Positions 51,701 to 58,031 of a stretch of DNA of 64,000 bases are shown piece after piece. Source of the DNA: Microcosmobacter sp040493455 (GTDB lineage: Bacteria; Bacteroidota; Bacteroidia; Flavobacteriales; Flavobacteriaceae); contig NZ_JANFDA010000004.1 of the NCBI RefSeq assembly GCF_040493455.1, forward strand, positions 310,001 through 374,000. The letters run 5' to 3'. The first letter of the stretch is position 1. The number at the start of each line of letters is the position of its first letter. The notes under the pieces are model-generated. The model was not told where the DNA came from, searched no databases, and was given only the letters and a program-made list of their open reading frames with translations. The translations under genes and the position numbers were made by a program.

Positions 51701-51912
51701 TTGATCAAAGTCATTTGGTTGAGAGTACTAAAGAGTATCCGATTTCGTTTAATGGTAAAACCCGTTTTACTATCGAGTTTCCACTAGACATGAGCAAAGA
51801 AGACATTGAAAAGGCTGTTTTAGCAGATGAGCGCACGCAAACACAAATGCAAGGTCGTGAACCGAAACGAGTCATTGTCGTACCAGGTAGAATAGTTAAT
51901 GTGGTAGGATAG
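48790..51912 (+). CDS. leuS: Leucyl-tRNA synthetase with extra insertions
   Basis: Charges tRNA-Leu in the cytosol. From the ATG at 48790 it has 1040 residues, clearly longer than the roughly 920-950 I expect for flavobacterial LeuS. Class I motifs are present: YPSGAGLHVGHPLGY (HIGH-type) near residue 45 and VEKMSKSKFNVVNPDD. The CP1 editing domain has TTRPDTIFG. Three additions stand out: a 20-residue hairpin-encoded stretch near residue 305, an A/T-rich Lys/Ile/Asp-rich block from about 670 to 767 just before the KMSKS region, and DGSLSGVEVE near 877 that is encoded by a common flavobacterial repeat. The frame stays open, so the enzyme should be made. An upstream TTG at 48775 is a less likely start. 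Confidence 0.96.
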   Translation: MKYNFNEIEKKWQDHWAKNQTFKAENNSDKPKYYVLDMFPYPSGAGLHVGHPLGYIASDIYARYKRHKGFNVLHPQGYDSFGLPAEQYAIQTGQHPAITTEENIKTYRRQLDQIGFSFDWSREVRTSDPKYYKWTQWVFIQLFNSWYNNDSNKAENISELIKMFEAEGNANINATCDDDTETFTAEAWNAFSDVEQQEILLKYRLTYLAETEVNWCPALGTVLANDEIVNGVSERGGHPVIRKKMTQWSMRISAYAERLLNGIDYNTEDLDWTDALKEMQKNWIGKSVGASVTFNVISNSDVEALETSEEMDTSRTSVSNTIDVFTTRPDTIFGVSFMTLAPEHDLVSKITTAEQKDAVDAYVEATAKRSERDRMADVKTISGVFTGAYAEHPFSKEPIPIWIGDYVLASYGTGAVMAVPCGDQRDYDFAKHFDIPIPNIFEGVDISEEAFADKDNTIIANSDFINGMNYKKATKRVIYELEQIGQGEGKTNYRLRDAVFSRQRYWGEPFPVYYVDGMPQMIADEHLPITLPEVEKYLPTETGEPPLGNATVWAWDTETNTVVDNDKIDHKTVFPLELNTMPGWAGSSQYFNRYMDPHNANEIFSQEAIDYWQQVDLYIGGSEHATGHLLYARFWQKFMYDLGLVPHNEFAKKLINQGMILGTSAFVNRIDKVIINKATRIDGKKVASKEKIKTVKLKNPIFLSYYYVNEIDYSKSVGINLDDSFGNKIIKERTQRITDIIKSQVSDDDIKYFEDDDFAYTRFISTIHADVSFVNASNELDTIAFTEWRKEYRNAQFLYEEDKTFIVERDVEKMSKSKFNVVNPDDIVRDYGADSLRLYEMFLGPLEQYKPWNTAGITGVSGFLKKLWKLYIPFMDGSLSGVEVEPTKDNLKTLHKTIKKVEEDIENFSFNTSVSTFMIAVNELTAQKCTSKDILEPLLVLISPYAPHIAEELWEALGHNESISTAAFPIFDQSHLVESTKEYPISFNGKTRFTIEFPLDMSKEDIEKAVLADERTQTQMQGREPKRVIVVPGRIVNVVG
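49695..49740 (+). repeat. Hairpin repeat within the leuS reading frame
   Basis: TGAGGCTCTCGAA (49695-49707) and TTCGAGAACCTCA (49728-49740) pair at 12 of 13 positions around a 20-nt loop. Its right arm, CACTTCGAGAACCTCAGTG, resembles the CACTTCGAxxxxCTCAG repeat widespread in flavobacterial intergenic DNA. Here it is translated in the editing domain. Confidence 0.55.
51418..51442 (-). repeat. CACTTCGA..CTCAG repeat half-unit in leuS
   Basis: The minus strand reads CCACTTCGACTCCGCTCAGC followed by GACCC, the same repeat family as at 49725-49746 but in opposite orientation relative to the gene. It is translated as GSLSGVEV. Confidence 0.5.
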
Positions 51913-51918
51913 TATGCT

Positions 51919-52275
51919 ATGCAATTAAGACTAAACAGATACGGAAAAATAGGTTTATTCTTAGTTGCGTCAATCATCATTAGTATTGCTCTACTTCGAT
52001 TGTTTGAAAAACGTTTTGATACTGAAGATTGGAAACGCCTCCCTACTGAACGTTACAAAATGGTCGATAATCTCATTGAACAACAACTACTAATAGGAAA
52101 GACCAAAGAAGAAGCCATTAAACTTCTAGGAAAGCCCAATGCTACTATATCTTCTGCTAGTGTATTTCTTTATGAAATAGGAACAGTCCCTAGTTTTTTT
52201 AAGTCGAAAACTGAACAGTTGCTTATTGTTTTTGAAGATGAAAAAGCAATAAAAGTAACACTTGCTGATGAATAG
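51919..52275 (+). CDS. BamE/SmpA-like small membrane-anchored protein
   Basis: A 118-residue protein with one N-terminal anchor (about 11-28: GLFLVASIIISIALLRLF). The outer part has LLIGKTKEEAIKLLGKPNAT, which matches the GMxxxEVxxLLGxP motif of BamE/SmpA-type folds, then VFLYEIGTVPS and LLIVFEDEKAIKVTL. It has no lipobox, unlike true BamE. It begins 6 bp after the leuS stop and could be co-transcribed. Function unknown. Confidence 0.8.
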   Translation: MQLRLNRYGKIGLFLVASIIISIALLRLFEKRFDTEDWKRLPTERYKMVDNLIEQQLLIGKTKEEAIKLLGKPNATISSASVFLYEIGTVPSFFKSKTEQLLIVFEDEKAIKVTLADE

Positions 52276-52294
52276 TTAAGCAGTATTGTTTTGT

Positions 52295-52364
52295 AGATTT
52301 CTCACTTTGTTCGACATGATATAGCCTTGCCATTCAGAGCGAATACAATGAAGCGAAGAATCTC
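52295..52364. repeat. Intergenic imperfect palindrome of a common flavobacterial type
   Basis: AGATTTCTC (52295-52303) and GAAGAATCTC (52355-52364) form the arms; between them lie TTCGACATGAT and CATTCAGAGCGAATACAATG. The minus strand, GAGATTCTTCGCTTCATTGT.., resembles the dispersed GAGATTCCTCGCTNCGCTCNGAATGACA repeats of this group. It lies between the BamE-like gene and the 3' end of the ferredoxin gene. Confidence 0.5.
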
Positions 52365-52694
52365 TTAGCTCTCTGGAGCTAATTGCACCTTAAGCCCCTC
52401 CATCGCTGGAGTCATTTGAATTTGACAACCAAGACGACTATTATCCTTAACGTAAAAAGCTTCTGCAAGCATAGCATCCTCATCGTCTTGCATTTCTGGT
52501 AAATCGTGGTCAGATAACACATAGCATTGACATGATGCACACATTGCCATGCCGCCACAAACACCAATAGTACCTTCTTCAGCCAGTTCATAAGAACGTA
52601 CAACTTCCATAAGGTTCATTGCCATATCTGTTGGTGCTTCTATAGTATGTTCAACACCGTCACGGTCGATAATTGTTATGTTAATATCTTCCAT
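52365..52694 (-). CDS. [2Fe-2S] ferredoxin, adrenodoxin-like
   Basis: A 109-residue electron carrier of the adrenodoxin/ISC-ferredoxin class. The cluster ligands are Cys46, Cys52, Cys55 and Cys90 (GVCGGMAMCASC, then RLGCQIQM); an extra Cys57 follows. Asp-rich DLPEMQDDEDAML forms the usual acidic contact surface. A reductase (53120-54181) and NifU/Mrp genes lie upstream on the same strand, pointing to a shared redox or Fe-S role. The four-helix-bundle gene and its repeats sit directly before the start codon, only 4 bp from it. Confidence 0.94.
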   Translation of the reverse strand: MEDINITIIDRDGVEHTIEAPTDMAMNLMEVVRSYELAEEGTIGVCGGMAMCASCQCYVLSDHDLPEMQDDEDAMLAEAFYVKDNSRLGCQIQMTPAMEGLKVQLAPES

Positions 52695-52698
52695 ACAG

Positions 52699-52726
52699 GA
52701 ATTAGTTATTAGGTCTTAGGATTTAG
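52699..52726 (+). repeat. Heptamer array, left side of the four-helix-bundle gene
   Basis: Four 7-bp units: GAATTAG, TTATTAG, GTCTTAG and GATTTAG. They overlap the last codons and stop of the four-helix-bundle gene (stop at 52716-52718) and end 4 bp before the ferredoxin ATG. On the minus strand the array reads CTAANNN repeated. Confidence 0.65.
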
Positions 52727-53072
52727 TTTTCATCGAATTAATCAATCCATAAAGCATTCTTGAAATTTCATTAGAAGCTTCAATCAACTCCTTGGAATTT
52801 ACTCCTGCAATTAATTCTAGTTCTTCGGCAAGATATAACATTGACCTAACTTCACTATTTGAACCTAAAGAAAAGTACAAAAATCTTGAAAAATCGGCAT
52901 TAGTCTTTCTTTCAAATCCTTCAGCTATATTGTTTGATATTGAAACAGAGGCTCTAGTTATTTGATCCCGAAAGGCAAAGTCTTTTGATGCATTAAACTG
53001 TTGATATATTCTTACAGAAAAATCTTGAGCTTTTTGCCAAACCAAGATGTCTTCAAACTTTTTTATTGCCAT
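52716..53072 (-). CDS. Four-helix-bundle protein (S23/IVP-type)
   Basis: A 118-residue protein of the four-helix-bundle family first described as S23 or intervening-sequence proteins in 23S rRNA genes (TIGR02436). The conserved parts are present: FEDILVWQKAQDFSVRIYQQ, FAFRDQITRASVSISNNIAE, GFERKTNADFSRFLYFSLGS and EVRSMLYLAEEL. It is related to the Avd accessory protein of diversity-generating retroelements, but no reverse transcriptase or variable repeat is in the window. It interrupts an otherwise compact ferredoxin/reductase set, is framed by inverted 7-bp arrays and stops within one of them. Function unknown. Confidence 0.9.
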   Translation of the reverse strand: MAIKKFEDILVWQKAQDFSVRIYQQFNASKDFAFRDQITRASVSISNNIAEGFERKTNADFSRFLYFSLGSNSEVRSMLYLAEELELIAGVNSKELIEASNEISRMLYGLINSMKTKS

Positions 53073-53075
53073 TTT

Positions 53076-53103
53076 CTAATTCCTAGTTCCTAGTTCCTAA
53101 AAG
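53076..53103 (-). repeat. Heptamer array, right side of the four-helix-bundle gene
   Basis: Plus-strand units CTAATTC, CTAGTTC, CTAGTTC and CTAAAAG start 3 bp before the gene's start codon. Read on the minus strand they are CTTTTAG, GAACTAG, GAACTAG and GAATTAG, so this array is inverted relative to that at 52699-52726. Confidence 0.65.
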
Positions 53104-53119
53104 ACTATACCCTAAAGTA

Positions 53120-54181
53120 TTATTCAATTTTCTTAACTACTGCTTTTGGTGCTTCTTTTCGTGTGCCGTCAAACCCATCTATACCACTCACTGTAGTATA
53201 CTTCATGACATATTTCTTACCCGGATTGATAATCTTATATGCTGCCTGACACATTATAGTTGCTTCGTGGAAGCCACAAAGAATCAACTTAAGTTTTCCT
53301 GGATAGGTATTGACATCTCCAATAGCAAATATCCCTGGAATATTAGTTTGATAGTCTAATGCATTATTAACCTTAATGGCATTCTTTTCAATCTCCAAGC
53401 CCCAATTTGCAATCGGTCCAAGCTTAGGCGATAATCCAAAAAGCGGAATGAAATGATCGCATTCTATTTCAAACTCTCTTTCTATATGCTGTGCTTGTTT
53501 TACAACAACTGCTTTAAGGTGATGATCACCAACTAATCCAATAACTTCAGCTGGTGTAACTAGGTTTATCTTTCCTTGGTTCTTTAACTCTTGGACTTTT
53601 TCTACAGAATCCAAATGCCCTCTGAATTCGTTTCGTCTATGTATCAATGTAACTTCGGAAGCGACATCACTTAAAAAGATGCTCCAATCTAAAGCTGAAT
53701 CTCCTCCTCCTGCAATCACCACTTTTTTATCGCGATACATTTCAGGATTTCTGATGATATACTCTACACCTTTATCTTCAAAATCTGCAATGTTATGAAT
53801 CAATGGTTTTCTTGGCTCAAAACTCCCTAATCCACCTGCTATGGCTACTACTGGTGCTTGGTGCTGCGTACCTTTATTTGTCGTTACTATAAACGATCCG
53901 TCTTCTTGCTTTTCTATAGTTTCGGCACGCTCTCCTAATGTGAATCCAGGTTCAAATTGCTTGCCTTGTTCTAATAGCTTTTCGGTAAGGTCTCCTGCTA
54001 AAATTTCAGGATAAGCAGGTATATCGTAGATGGGTTTCTTTGGGTAAATCTCAGAGCATTGTCCTCCTGGCTGTGGTAAGGCATCGATAAGATGGCAACG
54101 TAATTTTAAAAGCCCTGCTTCGAATACAGTAAACAATCCTGTAGGTCCAGCGCCTATGATGAGTATATCTGTTTTTATCAT
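53120..54181 (-). CDS. Ferredoxin-NADP reductase, thioredoxin-reductase-like
   Basis: A 353-residue FAD/NADPH enzyme of the thioredoxin-reductase-like ferredoxin reductase class (YumC/TrxR-like FNR). FAD motif GAGPTGLFTVFEAG at 10-23, NADP motif VVIAGGGDSALDWSIFL, and IFAIGDVNTYPGK near the C-terminus are present. The redox CxxC of true thioredoxin reductase is absent, which supports the ferredoxin reductase assignment. Its natural partner is likely the ferredoxin at 52365-52694. A -7 box lies at 54231-54238 and a hairpin (54189-54202) sits in the leader. Confidence 0.92.
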   Translation of the reverse strand: MIKTDILIIGAGPTGLFTVFEAGLLKLRCHLIDALPQPGGQCSEIYPKKPIYDIPAYPEILAGDLTEKLLEQGKQFEPGFTLGERAETIEKQEDGSFIVTTNKGTQHQAPVVAIAGGLGSFEPRKPLIHNIADFEDKGVEYIIRNPEMYRDKKVVIAGGGDSALDWSIFLSDVASEVTLIHRRNEFRGHLDSVEKVQELKNQGKINLVTPAEVIGLVGDHHLKAVVVKQAQHIEREFEIECDHFIPLFGLSPKLGPIANWGLEIEKNAIKVNNALDYQTNIPGIFAIGDVNTYPGKLKLILCGFHEATIMCQAAYKIINPGKKYVMKYTTVSGIDGFDGTRKEAPKAVVKKIE

Positions 54182-54188
54182 AATATAA

Positions 54189-54238
54189 CCTGCAAAAGCA
54201 GGCTTAACTTTAATTCAACTTAATGTAATTCAAAAGTA
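54189..54238 (-). promoter_or_regulatory. Promoter and leader hairpin of the ferredoxin reductase gene
   Basis: On the minus strand, TACTTTTG (complement of 54231-54238) is a full -7 match 49 bp before the ATG. In the predicted leader, CCTGC-TTTT-GCAGG (54189-54202) forms a 5-bp stem, extended by an AG on one side, ending 7 bp before the ATG, where it could mask ribosome binding. Confidence 0.45.
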
Positions 54239-54275
54239 AAATGAAATTGAAAAAACTTTTATGACAAAAGTCATG

Positions 54276-54518
54276 CTAAGCCTCTACATTGATGACTTCT
54301 TCTATCTGTGGTGCATATTTCTTAATAGTCATTTCCACACCAGATTTTAAGGTCATTTGATTGACACTACACGATATACAAGCACCTTCTAACTGTACTC
54401 TTACACGTTTGTCATCTTCAATAGATAATAACGAAATATCGCCTCCATCGCTTTGAAGAAATGGACGAATTTCGGCCAAGGCTTTTTCTACGTTTAGTTT
54501 TATTTCTTCTGTAGTCAT
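54276..54518 (-). CDS. NifU-family Fe-S scaffold domain protein
   Basis: An 80-residue NifU C-terminal-domain protein (Nfu-type), which carries a 4Fe-4S cluster on a dimer. The key motif is GACISCSVNQMTLKSGVE with Cys47 and Cys50, preceded by LQSDGGDISLLSI. It starts 3 bp after the Mrp gene, so both are one transcript and probably act together in cluster delivery. Confidence 0.94.
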   Translation of the reverse strand: MTTEEIKLNVEKALAEIRPFLQSDGGDISLLSIEDDKRVRVQLEGACISCSVNQMTLKSGVEMTIKKYAPQIEEVINVEA

Positions 54519-54521
54519 ACT

Positions 54522-55655
54522 CTATTTCTTAACGGCTGAGCAACCAGCCATTGTTGTAATTTTTATTGCTTCTGTAGGTGGCAAATCGGTATTACGTCTT
54601 ACCACTTCCTGAACCACATTTTTAGTTAGTTCTTCAAAAGCTTCTTCTAAAGTAGAAGCTGTCTGTAATGCCGCAGGTCTACCTACATCGCCTGCTTCTC
54701 GTATACTTTGTACTAATGGTATCTCTCCCAAAAATGGTACTTCTAAATCTTCAGCTAGGTTTTTTGCACCTTCTTTACCAAAAATGTAATACTTGTTTTC
54801 TGGCAATTCTTCTGGAGTAAAGTAAGCCATATTTTCAACAATTCCTAAAACCGGCACGCTAATGCTCTCTTGCTGAAACATTGCCACTCCCTTTTTTGCA
54901 TCGGCTAGTGCTACATTCTGTGGCGTACTTACCACAACGGCTCCAGTGACTGGAAGCGATTGCATAATGCTAAGGTGAATATCTCCTGTACCTGGTGGTA
55001 AGTCTAGTAATAAGAAATCTAAGTCTCCCCATGCCGCATCGAAGATCATTTGATTTAAGGCTTTTGCTGCCATAGGCCCTCTCCATATCACTGCTTGATC
55101 TGGTTTGGTGAAAAATCCAATTGACAATACTTTAACACCATAGTTTTCTACGGGTTTCATTTTGGATTTGCCTCCAACATTGACTGCTAATGGTCTTTCG
55201 TCAGCAACATCGAACATTATTGGTATTGACGGCCCATAAATATCTGCATCTAGCACACCAACTTTAAAGCCCATTTTTGCTAACGTAACAGCAATGTTGG
55301 CGGTCACTGTAGATTTTCCAACGCCACCTTTACCTGAAGCTACCGCTACAATATTCTGAATGCCAGGAATGGCTTTTCCTTTAATCTGGTTTGTTGGTTT
55401 GGCTGGTGCTTCAACTTTTACATTGACATTGACTTTAGCCTTTTCATACACTTTATCATGAATAGTTTTCATGATATCTACCTCAGTCTTTTTCTTTGCT
55501 TGAAGCGCTGGGTTTTTTATAGTGATATCAACAATAACCTCATCTGCAAAGGTCACTACATTGGTTACTGCACCACTATCTACCATATTCTCTCCTTCAC
55601 CAGGAACAGTAATGGTTTTTAGTGCATCTAATATATCTTGCTTATTAAGTTTCAT
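54522..55655 (-). CDS. mrp: Mrp/NBP35-family ATP-binding Fe-S carrier
   Basis: P-loop ATPase that binds and transfers Fe-S clusters (ApbC/Mrp). The 377-residue protein has an N-terminal DUF59/MIP18 domain (about 1-85) and the ATPase domain with deviant Walker A GKGGVGKST (108-116), LDADIYGPSIP, WRGPMAAKALNQ and LPPGTGDIHLS. The C-terminal CxxC of some homologs is not present; one Cys is at MAGCSAVKK. Its DUF59 domain parallels the free MIP18 protein in the suf locus. NifU follows. Confidence 0.95.
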   Translation of the reverse strand: MKLNKQDILDALKTITVPGEGENMVDSGAVTNVVTFADEVIVDITIKNPALQAKKKTEVDIMKTIHDKVYEKAKVNVNVKVEAPAKPTNQIKGKAIPGIQNIVAVASGKGGVGKSTVTANIAVTLAKMGFKVGVLDADIYGPSIPIMFDVADERPLAVNVGGKSKMKPVENYGVKVLSIGFFTKPDQAVIWRGPMAAKALNQMIFDAAWGDLDFLLLDLPPGTGDIHLSIMQSLPVTGAVVVSTPQNVALADAKKGVAMFQQESISVPVLGIVENMAYFTPEELPENKYYIFGKEGAKNLAEDLEVPFLGEIPLVQSIREAGDVGRPAALQTASTLEEAFEELTKNVVQEVVRRNTDLPPTEAIKITTMAGCSAVKK

Positions 55656-55683
55656 TAACTCTATTAAGATTCATTCTAAAATG

Positions 55684-55691
55684 CAAAGATA
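55684..55691 (-). promoter_or_regulatory. -7 box of the mrp-nifU promoter
   Basis: Minus-strand TATCTTTG, a full match to TAnnTTTG, 28 bp before the mrp ATG. Confidence 0.5.
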
Positions 55692-55938
55692 GTCAATAAT
55701 GACAGAAGACATCTCACCATACAAGAAGTTTTATTTATGCTATTATTGAGTTTAATTATGTTTCAAAATGACACAAAAACTACGCAAATCGCATACATTT
55801 CAACGTGAAAAAATGCTCTAAAAACAGAAAAAAGGGTATTATATCGATTTTTATAAAATTTTGGTGACTTACACGTATCTCACTGTTTCTTAATTATATA
55901 GAAACGCCAAACTAATACTTTGGATAAAAACACTCACT

Positions 55939-56328
55939 ATGTTTACGTTTAAGAAAAAAACCGAGGTACAAGAAGATGCTCAATTTATTTTTGACATCGT
56001 GAAAAAATATTCTGGAGACAGCAATATTAAAAAGCTAGTGGCTCCTGGATCTGGTGAATGCTATCTTATTGATTCTGAAAATGAAATCACTATTAGCATC
56101 GCTGATGAAAAGGTTATGATTTCGAACCATGTGTTTCTGTACAAAAAGCTATTCAACTTATCCTTCACAGATCAGCTAAAGAAGCAAGTAAAGAGTGATA
56201 TCAAGAAAGAGGTTGCGCTTCTTAAAAAGTCATTATTAGAGGATGAAACGAATTTATTGTCGAACATTTCGAGATTAAACTCTGGTGAGAGCATGCCCGA
56301 AAACATTACTTCTGTTTCTGCTTCGTAA
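55939..56328 (+). CDS. Small protein of unknown function
   Basis: A 129-residue cytosolic protein without a signal peptide. Residues 12-90 (DAQFIFDIVKKYSGDSNIKK, CYLIDSENEITISIADEKVM, FLYKKLFNLSFTDQLKKQVK) suggest an alpha/beta fold, followed by a charged helix (KSDIKKEVALLKKSLLEDET). I do not recognise it. It is the only plus-strand gene between the Mrp and trmB groups and touches the convergent alkyltransferase-like gene end to end. Confidence 0.72.
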   Translation: MFTFKKKTEVQEDAQFIFDIVKKYSGDSNIKKLVAPGSGECYLIDSENEITISIADEKVMISNHVFLYKKLFNLSFTDQLKKQVKSDIKKEVALLKKSLLEDETNLLSNISRLNSGESMPENITSVSAS

Positions 56329-56661
56329 TTATTGTAATTCAGTACTTGGATCCCAATAAACTTTATCGAAATTCTGGATTTGGTTTTCTATAACCTCTAT
56401 ACCTTCGCTTTCTAAGAGTTGTTGCATGAGGTTAGTGCCATCGAAATGATGTTTGCCTGTAAGTAGTCCTTTTCGATTTACAACACGATGAGCGGGTACA
56501 TCTTTGCCTCCAGAACCGTTCATGGCATAGCCAACCATTCTTGCGCTACGTGCTGCTCCTAAATATTTTGCTATGGCTCCGTAACTGGTAACTCTACCAT
56601 AAGGGATAAGTCTTGTGACTTCATAAACTTTATCAAAGAAGTTAAGTGTTTCTGGCTTCAT
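56329..56661 (-). CDS. Alkyltransferase-like protein (ATL), no active-site Cys
   Basis: A 110-residue MGMT-type DNA-binding domain. The helix-turn-helix part YGRVTSYGAIAKYLGAARSA and the RMVGYAMNGSGG segment are clear. The methyl-acceptor PCHRV motif of true O6-methylguanine methyltransferases reads VPAHRV (55-60), with Ala57 in place of Cys. It is therefore of the alkyltransferase-like class that flags O6-alkylguanine for nucleotide excision repair rather than repairing it. Last gene of the trmB-lysE-atl transcript. Confidence 0.93.
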   Translation of the reverse strand: MKPETLNFFDKVYEVTRLIPYGRVTSYGAIAKYLGAARSARMVGYAMNGSGGKDVPAHRVVNRKGLLTGKHHFDGTNLMQQLLESEGIEVIENQIQNFDKVYWDPSTELQ

Positions 56662-56662
56662 C

Positions 56663-57295
56663 TTACAACTCTTTAATAATGTTACACAGTGTTATTAATG
56701 CCACTACACCTGTAATGGCTCCTATAATGTAGTTCATGTTTTTTTGTGAGGTAAAGCTCTTGCCTCTAATCTTATCAAAGAAAAAGATATAGATATATAA
56801 CATCACAAAAGTTCCTGTGGCAGCTCCAGCAACATAGGATATGATACTGATTTTATCGAATTGCATCCATCCAAAAGAAGCTAATGTAATGGTCATATAT
56901 GCCTGATACGGAATAGGAAACACATTGATACTAGACAGAAACATCCCTTGAAAAAAGCGACTGTGTTTACTCTTAATCTTTGGAGTTACCATCTGTTGCT
57001 TTTTTTGCTTTTGAGCTAATAGCAAGAAGTAAATCGTTATTAGTACGAAAATGACAAAGGCTACACGCTGTAATATTTCTACAACTTCTGGATGATTGGT
57101 CATGTAACGTGCAAAAATCGCTGCAATATAGGTCTGAACACAAACGATGAGGCAAACACCTATAGAAAACATCACGCCTCTTACATGTCCTTCTTTGAGG
57201 CTTATTTTGGCGGCATTCATATTAAGTAAACCAGGAGGAACAACACCAACTAATGCAATTACCAGCCCCAAAAAGAAAATAATTGTGAAATCCAA
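56663..57295 (-). CDS. LysE-family transporter
   Basis: A 210-residue inner-membrane protein of the LysE/RhtB exporter superfamily, about six helices. The N-terminal LGLVIALVGVVPPGLLNMNAAKISLKEG is the family hallmark (G..PPGP-like), and the second half has GMFLSSINVFPIPYQAYMTI. The exported substrate is unknown. It is 2 bp after trmB and 1 bp before the alkyltransferase-like gene. Confidence 0.88.
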   Translation of the reverse strand: MDFTIIFFLGLVIALVGVVPPGLLNMNAAKISLKEGHVRGVMFSIGVCLIVCVQTYIAAIFARYMTNHPEVVEILQRVAFVIFVLITIYFLLLAQKQKKQQMVTPKIKSKHSRFFQGMFLSSINVFPIPYQAYMTITLASFGWMQFDKISIISYVAGAATGTFVMLYIYIFFFDKIRGKSFTSQKNMNYIIGAITGVVALITLCNIIKEL

Positions 57296-57297
57296 TA

Positions 57298-57972
57298 TTA
57301 CCTGATTTTGAACCTAATATACGTAATTGGTTTGTTTTGTTCTAAATATTGCTGTTCATAGAACGTTTGTATCGATGTAACTACTTCTGGGCTACCTTCA
57401 TTTTTGTAAACATCGTGATTTGCGTAGATCACTTCATGTCCTTCTCCATGCAAAAGTCCAAGTGTATAGCCATGCATAAACTCACTATCTGTTTTTAAAT
57501 TGACTATCCCTTCTGGTTTTAAGATGGATTTATAACGCTTTAAGAAATCGGCATTAGTCATGCGGTGTTTAGTACGCTTGTATTTTATCTGTGGATCTGG
57601 GAATGTGATCCATATTTCATCTACTTCTTCTTTATCAAATGCGTATTCGATTAATTCTATTTGCATTCTTATGAAGGCAACATTATTGATTCCTTCTTCT
57701 ATAGCTGTCTTTGCGCCTCTCCAAAATCTGGCTCCTTTTATATCTATACCAATAAAGTTCTTATCTGGGAATTTTTTAGCTAGTCCTACAGAATACTCTC
57801 CTTTTCCACAACCAAGTTCTAGTACTAATGGGTTATTGTTCTTAAAATACGATTCGTTCCACTTCCCTTTCAATGAAAACTCGTTAGTAATAAGTTCGTC
57901 ACGAGAGGGCTGGATAACATTCTCAAATGTATCATTCTCCTTGAATCGTTTTAGCTTGTTTTTGCTTCCCAC
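57298..57972 (-). CDS. trmB: tRNA (guanine-N7)-methyltransferase TrmB
   Basis: Methylates G46 of tRNAs with S-adenosylmethionine. 224 residues with the SAM-binding LELGCGKGEYSVGLAKKFPD, FIGIDIKGARFWRGAKTAIE and WITFPDPQIKYKRTKHRMTN, the last being the TrmB signature. A -7 box is at 57991-57998, 18 bp before the ATG. First gene of the minus-strand trio and divergent from the glycosyltransferase gene. Confidence 0.96.
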   Translation of the reverse strand: MGSKNKLKRFKENDTFENVIQPSRDELITNEFSLKGKWNESYFKNNNPLVLELGCGKGEYSVGLAKKFPDKNFIGIDIKGARFWRGAKTAIEEGINNVAFIRMQIELIEYAFDKEEVDEIWITFPDPQIKYKRTKHRMTNADFLKRYKSILKPEGIVNLKTDSEFMHGYTLGLLHGEGHEVIYANHDVYKNEGSPEVVTSIQTFYEQQYLEQNKPITYIRFKIR

Positions 57973-57990
57973 AATAATTTAATGTTTTGG

Positions 57991-58023
57991 CAAAATTAAA
58001 GAAACATTTTAGGTTTATATTTG
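57991..58023. promoter_or_regulatory. Divergent promoters of trmB and the glycosyltransferase
   Basis: Minus-strand TAATTTTG (57991-57998) serves trmB. Plus-strand TATATTTG (58016-58023) serves the glycosyltransferase gene and ends 8 bp before its ATG at 58032. Both are full TAnnTTTG matches. Confidence 0.5.
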
Positions 58024-58031
58024 GAAATCGT

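Noticed and set aside
52716..53072. Diversity-generating retroelement, because of the Avd-like four-helix-bundle protein
   Set aside because: No reverse transcriptase, template repeat or variable repeat was found in the window.
48692..53103. Heptamer arrays as a CRISPR array
   Set aside because: Units are 7 bp in direct tandem with no spacers, and no cas gene is present.
55656..55938. RNA gene in the 283-bp gap before the 55939 gene
   Set aside because: No cloverleaf, rRNA-like or riboswitch-like fold was seen by eye; only the mrp -7 box is supportable.
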